Below are positions 18,381-26,850 of a DNA stretch of 60,380 nucleotides, piece after piece; position 1 is the stretch's first letter; the number at the start of each line of letters is the position of its first letter. The notes beneath the pieces were generated by a model. It had not been told where the DNA came from and made no database searches. It worked only from the letters and a program-made list of their open reading frames with translations. Made by a program: the position numbers and the translations under genes. The stretch comes from Rhodanobacter sp. (GTDB taxonomy: Bacteria > Pseudomonadota > Gammaproteobacteria > Xanthomonadales > Rhodanobacteraceae): assembly GCA_024711345.1 (NCBI GenBank), contig JANJTA010000028.1:1-60380 (forward strand). Direction: 5' to 3'.

Positions 18381-19817
18381 ATGCCAAGCTCGTCGAAAGT
18401 GACCAACGTGCTGGACTTCCTTCCCGCATCCGAACACGCCGCCATTCGCGCCGGCCGCAGCAGCTACGACTGCACCGGCGGCATCCAGGCCGCCATGGCC
18501 ACGGCCGGCAAGTTGTTCGTGCCGGCCGGGGTCTACCTGGTGAAGCAGCTGAACCTCAAGTCCGACATCGAGGTATACGGCGAGGGAGAGGCCAGCGAAC
18601 TGCGCGCGCACGACCGCTCGCTGGCCTGCGAATTCATGCTCGCCACCTACCTGCGCGACGGCGGCACCCGCTTCGTCGCCGACAACATGCGCAACATCCA
18701 CCTGCACGACCTGAAGCTCGCCGGGCGGGTGGCCGAGTTCGGCTACGAGCAGTACTTCTACCTGCTCGCCGTCAACGCCACTTCGGACCTCACCGTCGAG
18801 CGTGTGACGTTCCACGGCTTTCGCGGCGACGGCATGTACGTCGGCTCGGGCACGCTGGCGCGCACGGAACGCCACAACCAGCGCATTGCCGTGCGCGATT
18901 GCGTGTTCGACGGCGCGGTCAAGGACAACCGCAACGGCCTGTCCGTCATCGACTGCGACGGGCTGACGGTGGAGAACTGCGTGTTCCGCAACATCGGCAA
19001 CGCCAAGCTTTCCCGCTCGGTCGGCGGCATCGACTTCGAACCCGACCACGACTGGAGCGTGTACCGCAACGTGAGCATCGCCCGCTGCAAGTTCATCGAC
19101 ATCGACTCGGTGAACACCGCGGGCATTTCGTTCTTCAACGGGCACCAGACCGGCGACAACATCCGCGACTGGGTGGTATCGGACTGCGAGTTCTCCAACT
19201 GCTACTGGGGCATCGACTCCTCGACCCGGGCCAAGACGGCCGCGAGCCCGCCGGACAACCTGCGCGTGCTCAACTGCCACTTTCTCGACTCGGTGCGCGT
19301 CGACGTGGCGGTCAAGGGGCTGAGCGGCACGCAGATCAGCGGCTGCACCTTCCAGCGCTCGCCGCCGGGCTCCGGCCCGGGCGGCGACGCGATACGCCTG
19401 GGCGCGATCGCCTCGCGCACCAGCCGCAACGCGATCAACACGGTGATCACCGGCAACACCTTCATCGGCATCCGGCCGCAGATGGGCGCGATCGGCGTGC
19501 TTGGCGCCAGCGGCCTGGTCTGCGCCGGCAACCTGTTCAGCGACATCCGCGGCACCTGCATCAACTTCGCCGAGGACGCGTCGCCCGACCGTGCGCGAAT
19601 CATCGAGAAGGTCATCATCTCCGGCAACGTGCTCCGGCGCGGGCCGCCCTCGATGCCGGGCACCTCCCACATGTCGTTCCTGAGCACCAGCAACCGCATG
19701 AGCATCAGCCGGGGCGCGCTGCGGTTTGCGCGATCCTACGAGTACGCCAACGACGTGGGCAGCGGCGTGGCGAGGCTGGCCAACGGCGCCACGATCCAGT
19801 TCGAGGGCAACAGCTAA
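18381..19817 (+). CDS. right-handed beta-helix protein, tailspike/pectate-lyase-like
   Basis: This 478-residue protein is a parallel beta-helix from about residue 40 to 450, shown by short strands with regularly spaced N-x-V/I turns (LRVLNCHFLDS, QISGCTFQRS, TVITGNTFIG, KVIISGNVLRR). The beginning, SSYDCTGGIQAAMATAGKLF followed by VPAGVYLV, resembles the start of phage tailspike and capsule-degrading helices. No signal peptide is visible, so it may be cytoplasmic, released otherwise, or a cleavage or modification enzyme for the polymer. GGAG lies 8 bp before the ATG; the frame is open 39 codons upstream but without an RBS. It is the last gene of the EPS operon, 153 bp after the glycosyltransferase, and is followed by a hairpin. 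Catalytic residues cannot be assigned. Confidence 0.75.
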   Translation: MPSSSKVTNVLDFLPASEHAAIRAGRSSYDCTGGIQAAMATAGKLFVPAGVYLVKQLNLKSDIEVYGEGEASELRAHDRSLACEFMLATYLRDGGTRFVADNMRNIHLHDLKLAGRVAEFGYEQYFYLLAVNATSDLTVERVTFHGFRGDGMYVGSGTLARTERHNQRIAVRDCVFDGAVKDNRNGLSVIDCDGLTVENCVFRNIGNAKLSRSVGGIDFEPDHDWSVYRNVSIARCKFIDIDSVNTAGISFFNGHQTGDNIRDWVVSDCEFSNCYWGIDSSTRAKTAASPPDNLRVLNCHFLDSVRVDVAVKGLSGTQISGCTFQRSPPGSGPGGDAIRLGAIASRTSRNAINTVITGNTFIGIRPQMGAIGVLGASGLVCAGNLFSDIRGTCINFAEDASPDRARIIEKVIISGNVLRRGPPSMPGTSHMSFLSTSNRMSISRGALRFARSYEYANDVGSGVARLANGATIQFEGNS

Positions 19818-19839
19818 GCCGCTCGACCTTCTTCCGTAC

Positions 19840-19862
19840 GGCCGCCCCGCGTGCGGGCGGCC
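19840..19862. terminator. GC-rich hairpin between convergent genes
   Basis: ggccgccc (19840-19847) pairs with gggcggcc (19855-19862) around a 7-base loop. It lies between the stop codons of the beta-helix gene (plus) and the WecA-type gene (minus), so it could end transcription from either side. There is no clear T-run, so rho-independent function is unproven. Confidence 0.5.
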
Positions 19863-19868
19863 GGCGGC

Positions 19869-21068
19869 TCAGCGGCGGAAGGATTCCCGCGCCGGCCCGC
19901 AAGTACCGGTCTGGTCGCTCGACGCGGCCATGGACTCATGCCGCTGCCCGGCCAGCCCACCCGAGGGCGAGCGCCGGTTCGACGGCACCGCGATCACCTC
20001 GGCGCCGCGCTGCAGGTCGTGCAGCCGATGCCGGCGCGCCTCCTGGCGCAGCCAGGCACGCGAGACCGTCATCACGTACACGCCCATGGCCACGCAGAAC
20101 GTCGTCAGGTTGGTGCCGGCGGAATGGGCGAAGCTGCTGATGAGCGCGCCGACCAGCGCCAGCGCCGCGGCGAGCACCACCAGCAGCGCCAGCGTCGCGC
20201 GCGGCCCAAACCCCGCCCCCAGCAGGATGTGGTGGATGTGCCCGCGGTCGGGCTTGAACGGCGACTTGCCCTGGCGCAGGCGCCGGTACATCACCGCGAA
20301 CGTGTCGAATACCGGCAGCGCCACGCACCACAGCACGTCGACCGGCGACAGTTGCGATTGCGGCATCTGGCTCAGGCGGATCAGCGCCCACGCCAGCAGG
20401 TAGCCGATCAGCATGCTGCCGGCATCGCCGAGGAAGATCTTCCTGCCCATCAGGCCCTGGTTCGCCACGAGGTAAGGCAACGACGCCGCGGCCAGCAGGG
20501 CCAGCATCACGACGACGCCATGCAGGGGCGTGGGTCCGGCGAACAGCACGATCGCGGCGATGCTGACCAGTGCCAGGCTGCCGGCGAGGCCGTCGATGCC
20601 ATCCATCATGTTGAACGCGTTCACCAGCCCGATGACGGCGAACACCGTCAGCGGGACGCCGATCCAGCCCAGCGTCACTTCATGGCCGAAGATGCTGCCC
20701 AGCGTGTGGATGTAGACCCCGGTGCCGGCCACCACGGTGAGGATGAGGATGGTCTGGATCAGCAGGCGGTCCCGCACGCTGAGGTCGAAGCGATCATCCA
20801 GCGCGCCGAGCATGACCAGCACGGCGGAGGTGCCGAACAGCGCCCGCTCGAATCCCTGGAACTGGTCGTGGCAGAGCACGCCGCCAACCAGCAACCCGCT
20901 GAAGATGGCCAGCCCGCCCACCAGCGGAATGTCGCCAACGTGCTGCTTGCGTTGATCGGGGCGGTCCACCAGCCCCAGCGCGGGGGCCAGCTGGCGCAGC
21001 ACCACCAGGGTCAGTGCCGAGGTGCATGCCGCCACCAGGTAATAGAGGATCAACCGCAGCTCGAGCAT
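19869..21068 (-). CDS. wecA: undecaprenyl-phosphate N-acetylhexosamine-1-phosphate transferase (WecA/TagO-like)
   Basis: This 399-residue polytopic PNPT-family enzyme transfers GlcNAc-1-P (or another HexNAc-1-P) from the UDP-sugar to undecaprenyl phosphate, the first step of repeat-unit assembly. Family motifs are VDRPDQRKQHVGDIPLVGG, LGALDDRFDLS, NAFNMMDGIDGLAG (with the acidic cluster), FLGDAGSMLIGY and the cytoplasmic RGHIHH. About 11 helices. ATG at 21068 follows GGAGG by 9 bp; the frame is open 83 codons upstream but that part is not family-like. The last roughly 55 residues form a hydrophilic, Arg/Ser-rich tail that is longer than usual. No other initiating transferase is seen, so it is the best candidate for starting this polymer. 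Confidence 0.9.
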   Translation of the reverse strand: MLELRLILYYLVAACTSALTLVVLRQLAPALGLVDRPDQRKQHVGDIPLVGGLAIFSGLLVGGVLCHDQFQGFERALFGTSAVLVMLGALDDRFDLSVRDRLLIQTILILTVVAGTGVYIHTLGSIFGHEVTLGWIGVPLTVFAVIGLVNAFNMMDGIDGLAGSLALVSIAAIVLFAGPTPLHGVVVMLALLAAASLPYLVANQGLMGRKIFLGDAGSMLIGYLLAWALIRLSQMPQSQLSPVDVLWCVALPVFDTFAVMYRRLRQGKSPFKPDRGHIHHILLGAGFGPRATLALLVVLAAALALVGALISSFAHSAGTNLTTFCVAMGVYVMTVSRAWLRQEARRHRLHDLQRGAEVIAVPSNRRSPSGGLAGQRHESMAASSDQTGTCGPARESFRR

Positions 21069-21572
21069 GGTCTTGCCACCTCCGACCAGTCTCGACCGCC
21101 CCCCAACGCCGGACGAGTTTGACTTTGTGGATGGGACGCAGATCTCGAGCCATGAAAATCCCGCGGTCCGCGCTCGTGGATCAACAATCCGTTTGCACGA
21201 CGGGAACGACCGGAAAACTGCAGTCATTGCTGACGTGGAAAACGGAATCCACGCTGATGTCAGACTGGTAAACCTACCACCTTTGAGCACGCATACCCGC
21301 GCCAACCGTTCCTGCATTCAGCGCCATGTGGTTTAGATGACGATTTTGTCAATGAGGTGTGCAGGCGGGTTTACGCCATTATTGATAATCGGCATAAGGC
21401 TGAAAAAGATCCGTTTTTCCCGCGAATGGCCTCGATATCGGCGAAAATGGCCAGCCGCCATGCGCGGGCCAGAACAGACCCTGCATGGCGGCACCGTGCC
21501 ATTCGGTAGGGGAACCATCACGGCTTCGATCAGCGGCGTTGTCGCCGCAACGCGTTCACGCTGCTGATCGTT
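21069..21572. other. 504-bp intergenic region between wza and wecA, no gene seen
   Basis: wza and wecA are both on the minus strand, so this spacer is downstream of wza and upstream of wecA. The part at about 21230-21430 is AT-rich. A minus-strand TTGACA (21347-21352 in plus coordinates) could be a -35 box, but I find no good -10 at the right distance. An aaaaac...gttttt-like complementary run sits near 21400-21420. Open frames here lack family features. I see no RNA gene. Confidence 0.5.
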
Positions 21573-22679
21573 TCAGCGGGTCGCGTTGTAGTTCGCGGCG
21601 GCGGCGCTGCTCAGCAGGTTGGCCGACGGCAGCAACTGGCTCAGCACGCGGTTCCAGCGGGTCACCCCGGCCGCACCGACGAACACCACGTCACCGGGCT
21701 TCACCTTGAAGCGGTCGCCGAGCGCGAACGCCGCCGGCGAGCGCGCATCCAGCTGAAAGACCTTGGCCGGCGTGTTGTCGATGTTCTTCGCGCCACGGAT
21801 GACGTAGACCTCCTTGCCATTGGAGGTGACCGGATTGAGGCCACCGGCCCGACCCAGCGCCTGCGTCAGCGTGATGTCGGCGACGCTCCTGAAAGTGACA
21901 GCCAGCGGATGCAGCACTTCACCCATCACGTATACCTCCTGGGTGTCGTTGTACGGCAGCATCAGGCGGTCGCCGGGCTTCAGGTAAATATCCTGGGCGA
22001 TGCTGTGGCCGTTGCCCAGGGCGGTCAGGTCGAGGTGATAATCCTGCCCGTCACGGGTCAGGATCAGGTCGGACATGTTGGCCTGATCGGCGTTGATCTG
22101 GGCCGTGCCCAGGGCTTGCCCCAGGGTCAGCGGAACCGTCGTGATCGGCTGCGGCTCGGTCTTCATGAAGGCGCCCTGCAGCAGTACCTGCTGGCTGTTG
22201 TAACCGACGACGCCCACGTCCACCTGCGGCCGCTCCACGTACTTGGCGATCTTCGAGCCGATGGTCTGGCGTACCTGCTCGATGGTCATGCCCGCGACCT
22301 TCACCGCGCCGACATACGGGTAGAACATGGTGCCGTCCGAACGGACCAGTCGGCCGTTGGCGGCGGTCTGCTGCTGCGAGCCGGCCGGCGACGTCAGTTC
22401 GGGATGGTCCCACACCGTGATGTAAAGCGTGTCGCCGGGACCTACGCGGTAAGGTTCCGGCTTGTACGACAGCAGCGCCTGCGGCACCGCGGCGCCCAGC
22501 ATCTGCGCATGATCTTCCGTCAGCAGTTGCGGGGTGATCGTCACCAGCTGCACCTGGCTGCTGTCGGTGGGCGTGCCTCGAACCAGTCCGTCGCCGGACA
22601 TACGTTGTCCCGGAGCCCACACACAACCGCTGACGAGCAGCACCCAACCCAGAACGACAAACGCGGCAATCTTTCTCAT
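21573..22679 (-). CDS. wza: outer-membrane polysaccharide export lipoprotein (Wza-like)
   Basis: This 368-residue lipoprotein forms the outer-membrane channel for the polymer. The signal peptide ends in the lipobox LVSGC with the lipidated Cys at residue 19. The Poly_export domain follows (YRVGPGDTLYITVWDHPEL, about 73-91), then SLBB repeats (for example VMGEVLHPLAVTF) and an amphipathic C-terminal segment. The length is close to E. coli Wza (379). ATG at 22679 was chosen because the 21 codons upstream would spoil the signal peptide. It lies on the opposite strand from wzb-wzc and reads toward wecA, with a 763-bp region upstream. Confidence 0.92.
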   Translation of the reverse strand: MRKIAAFVVLGWVLLVSGCVWAPGQRMSGDGLVRGTPTDSSQVQLVTITPQLLTEDHAQMLGAAVPQALLSYKPEPYRVGPGDTLYITVWDHPELTSPAGSQQQTAANGRLVRSDGTMFYPYVGAVKVAGMTIEQVRQTIGSKIAKYVERPQVDVGVVGYNSQQVLLQGAFMKTEPQPITTVPLTLGQALGTAQINADQANMSDLILTRDGQDYHLDLTALGNGHSIAQDIYLKPGDRLMLPYNDTQEVYVMGEVLHPLAVTFRSVADITLTQALGRAGGLNPVTSNGKEVYVIRGAKNIDNTPAKVFQLDARSPAAFALGDRFKVKPGDVVFVGAAGVTRWNRVLSQLLPSANLLSSAAAANYNATR

Positions 22680-23442
22680 GGTCAACAGGTCCTCGCAGGG
22701 ACGACCGCCAAAACACGCCGGCAAATCGCCATTGAGCAGCACAGATCCACTCCCGCGAACCGGATTTTCCCCGATCGCACCAAAGTGGCTCGCAAAACGC
22801 GAAATGACTCTTCCTGAGTACTCCCTGTACCTGAGCGTGGATACCCGCGACAGAAATAGACTGTTAAACGGGATTTATGTGATGCCATATACCACGTGAA
22901 TGAAACATCACGGATGATCGAATGCATGGCATTGACCATTATCTAATTCAGCTTGTGTTATGCGTATGAAACCGTGCATTTGCCGGTGCAATGAATGCAT
23001 GAGCGCCCGTGCTGGCGCGGTCCGCGCGCATTCGCCGCCATGTTTCGCGCGAGCTGTGCTCCGACCAACACGATGGCCATCGTCGGTGCGCGCGGGCCGG
23101 TCGGAGCCGCAAGATCCCGCCGCTGCGCTCGGCGCCCCGGAACTCCCCGCAAGTCCCGGCGTCAGCCGCGTTCGGCGGCAAATTTTTGGCTGCTTCTGAC
23201 CTGCAGCGACACCGTCAGGGTGAGCCGGCCTGCGGCATCGCCTGCCGGTCGCCGCCGCACCCCCGAAAGCCGGCGCCGCACCGTGCGCGGCCATGGCGAA
23301 CAGCCGGTCCGAACTGCGATTTGTATCCCAATCCGGCAGCCGGAGGCCGCGCTACCTTAACGCCCGCTCGCATCATTCTTCGCTTGGCACGATACTGGCT
23401 TCACCCGGCCCATCGACTGAACCGCGGCCTGCCCCGCCACCA
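22680..23442. other. 763-bp divergent region upstream of wza, no gene seen
   Basis: The 250 bp nearest wza (22690-22960) are AT-rich and probably hold its promoter and leader. A short inverted repeat cgtga-N8-tcacg (around 22896-22913) resembles, but does not match in spacing, a CRP/Clp site (N6 is usual). From about 22980 to 23440 the sequence is GC-rich; several open frames exist on both strands but none shows protein-like features or an RBS. Confidence 0.45.
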
Positions 23443-23580
23443 ATGCGCAAGACCATGGAAAACGACGAGAACAAGCCGCGGGTATGGGGAAAAAACTCCC
23501 GCGGGTTCTGGCTTACCTTTTGTCTGGCGCTGAGCGCACTCGCCGGCTGGCTGATGTTCCAGCTGGACATCCTCCACTGA
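23443..23580 (+). CDS. small single-pass membrane protein, unknown function
   Basis: This 45-residue ORF (or 41 residues from the second ATG at 23455) has a charged N-terminus (MENDENKPRVWGKNSRG) and one hydrophobic helix, FWLTFCLALSALAGWLMFQL. The amphipathic, charged-then-TM layout looks like a genuine small membrane protein, and its frame has high GC3, but no family is recognised and there is no strong RBS. It lies alone between the wza leader and the tviB-like operon, on the plus strand. Confidence 0.45.
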   Translation: MRKTMENDENKPRVWGKNSRGFWLTFCLALSALAGWLMFQLDILH

Positions 23581-24001
23581 CGTCGGGCGCGTCGCCGCCC
23601 GCTCCGCCAGGCAGCTGAGCCCAACCCGTTCAAGGCTCCTCGGCGGCCCGCCGAGGCCGGCGTGCACGATTCGTGCACAGTCCACCTTGGCATAGTCGGC
23701 ACCATGTCAGTGTCAGCGCAACGTGACCCTCCGTCGCGCCAGGTCACCGCGGGCCTTCCGCGGGTGGCCTCGATGGCGCGTAAACGCGGGATGGCCCGCG
23801 GATCCGGCGCCGGATCCCGCGCCGGCCGGCACGCTGCCGCCGTGATCCCGCGGCTGCGGCCCGCGCACCCCATGTCTCCCTGCTTCCGCGATCGCTGGCA
23901 GCTCCCCTGAACGGTGATCCACAAGCGTGCCCGATCGTGGCTGTGACTGCCGGATCGACGCGCGCATCGGCGCGTTCCACCCAAGCATCCGAGGTGCCCG
24001 T
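23581..24001. other. 421-bp region before the tviB-like gene, with palindromes
   Basis: No protein-like ORF is seen. It holds a perfect 18-bp palindrome, GGATCCGGCGCCGGATCC (23800-23817), right after a smaller inverted repeat cgcggg...cccgcg (23785-23800). Both could form a hairpin that ends transcription of the small upstream gene or forms part of the leader of the tviB-like operon. A promoter was not recognised. Confidence 0.4.
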
Positions 24002-25279
<1,278 letters not shown>

Positions 25280-25294
25280 GCGGAGCTGCATGCC

Positions 25295-26305
25295 ATGAAA
25301 GTTCTGGTCACCGGCACCGCCGGCTTCATCGGCTCGCACGTCGCCTTGCGGTTGCTCGAACGCGGCGACGAGGTCATCGGCCTGGACAACCTCAACGACT
25401 ACTACGACGTCAATCTGAAGAAGGCGCGGCTGGCGCGCTTCATCGCGCATCCCGGCTATACGCACGTGCATGCCGATCTTGCCGATCGCGCCGCGATGGA
25501 AACCGCCTTCGCCACGCACAGGCCGCAGCGCGTGATCAACCTCGCGGCGCAGGCCGGCGTGCGCTATGCGGCGGAGAACCCGCACGCCTACGTGGCCAGC
25601 AACGTCACCGGTTTCCTGCACGTGCTGGAAGGTTGCCGCCGGCACGAGGTGGAGCATCTGGTGTTCGCTTCCACCAGCTCGGTGTATGGCGCCGACACCG
25701 CCATGCCGTTCTCGGAACATCAGCCCACCGAGCATCCGCTGACCCTCTACGCCGCCACCAAGAAGGCCAACGAGCAGATGGCGCACAGCTACGCGCACCT
25801 GTACGGCCTGCCGTGCACCGGCCTGCGCTTCTTCACGGTCTACGGGCCGTGGGGACGCCCGGACATGGCGCTGTTCCTGTTCACCCGGGCGATCCTGGCC
25901 GGCGAGCCGATCAAGGTGTTCAACCATGGCCGGCACAAGCGCAGCTTCACCTACGTGGACGACATCGTCGAAGGCGTGATCCGCACGCTGGACACGCTGC
26001 CGACCCGGGACAGCCAGTGGAACGGCAACGCTCCCGACCCGGCCAGCAGCGGCGTGGCGCCGTACCGGCTGTACAACATCGGCAATGCGGAAACGGTGGA
26101 GCTGATGCGCTACATCGCGGTGCTGGAGCAGTGCCTGGGGCGCAAGGCGCAGATGGAGATGCTGCCCATGCAGGCCGGCGACGTTCCCGACACCGAGGCG
26201 GACGTATCGGAACTGATCCGCGCGGTCGGCTACGCCCCGAAGGTCTCGATAGAAACGGGCATCGCCAACTTCGTGGACTGGTACCGCGGCTATTACGGCG
26301 TGTAG
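25295..26305 (+). CDS. UDP-uronate 4-epimerase (CapI/TviC-like)
   Basis: This 336-residue extended SDR epimerase has the N-terminal [20 protein letters not shown], the [19 protein letters not shown] segment, FASTSSVYG, the catalytic Tyr-x3-Lys in YAATKKANE, and [18 protein letters not shown]. These are typical of UDP-glucuronate 4-epimerases of the CapI/LpsL type, and the related TviC/WbpP proteins act on UDP-GlcNAc(A). As partner of the TviB-like dehydrogenase it could make UDP-GalNAcA or UDP-GalA. GGAG lies 9 bp before the ATG. Confidence 0.87.
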   Translation: MKVLVTGTAGFIGSHVALRLLERGDEVIGLDNLNDYYDVNLKKARLARFIAHPGYTHVHADLADRAAMETAFATHRPQRVINLAAQAGVRYAAENPHAYVASNVTGFLHVLEGCRRHEVEHLVFASTSSVYGADTAMPFSEHQPTEHPLTLYAATKKANEQMAHSYAHLYGLPCTGLRFFTVYGPWGRPDMALFLFTRAILAGEPIKVFNHGRHKRSFTYVDDIVEGVIRTLDTLPTRDSQWNGNAPDPASSGVAPYRLYNIGNAETVELMRYIAVLEQCLGRKAQMEMLPMQAGDVPDTEADVSELIRAVGYAPKVSIETGIANFVDWYRGYYGV

Positions 26306-26490
26306 CCTGCTCGCCCGGTTGAGGACGAGCGCATCGCTGAAGTGCCCAGGCCTCGGTCGCTGGCGCGGCGTGCCATGCGCCACGGGAAGCTGGACAATCC
26401 CCCCCGCCGATATCGCGCAAGATCAACAGACGCGGGGCATCCAGGCCGCCGTGCCCCGGTTACGCCAACACAGCACCGAGGAAAACGTAC

Positions 26491-26766
26491 ATGAACGGTT
26501 GGGCCATCACGGGCTGGGCCATGCTGGTGGCGGTCGCCCTCTTCGTCCTCGATCGCCTCGCGCTGTGGATGGAGGCACGCGGCTGGATCTACTGGCGCCG
26601 GCGCCAGGCCAAGGGTTCCGCCATCGGCGCGGCCATGCTCGAACTGCAGGATCTGCTGGAAGCCGGTCGTGCCAGGCAGGTCATCGAGGCGCGCGACGAA
26701 CGTCATGCCGAGGCGCCCGATGCCGGCGCGGCACCGCCGCAACACGAGGGCCGGCGGCCGCACTGA
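26491..26766 (+). CDS. small membrane-anchored protein, unknown function
   Basis: This 91-residue protein has one N-terminal membrane helix (GWAMLVAVALFVLDRLALWM), a Trp/Arg-rich juxtamembrane part (RGWIYWRRRQ) and a soluble, mildly helical and charged tail. A good RBS (gagg, 10 bp before ATG) and codon use like neighbouring genes support it. No family is recognised. It lies 185 bp after the epimerase gene and 36 bp before a strong hairpin that separates it from the convergent TonB-receptor gene. Confidence 0.65.
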   Translation: MNGWAITGWAMLVAVALFVLDRLALWMEARGWIYWRRRQAKGSAIGAAMLELQDLLEAGRARQVIEARDERHAEAPDAGAAPPQHEGRRPH

Positions 26767-26801
26767 CCATCAGAAGCCCAGGCGGGGCTGATCCGGATAT
26801 C

Positions 26802-26831
26802 CCATCTCCCCGGGCATACCCGGGGAGATGG
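26802..26831. terminator. perfect 13-bp hairpin, bidirectional terminator candidate
   Basis: A perfect 13-bp stem (26802-26814 with 26819-26831) and a 4-base loop (cata) lie between the stop codons of convergent genes (small membrane protein, plus; TonB receptor, minus). The stem core is ctccccggg. There is no T-tract on the plus side, but the stability and position fit a transcription end. Confidence 0.68.
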
Positions 26832-26850
26832 CCCGGCACGGCAACGCCCC

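Noticed and set aside
22680..22960. CRP/Clp binding site before wza
   Set aside because: The only inverted repeat of the right type (cgtga...tcacg) has an 8-bp rather than 6-bp spacer, so the site is not convincing.
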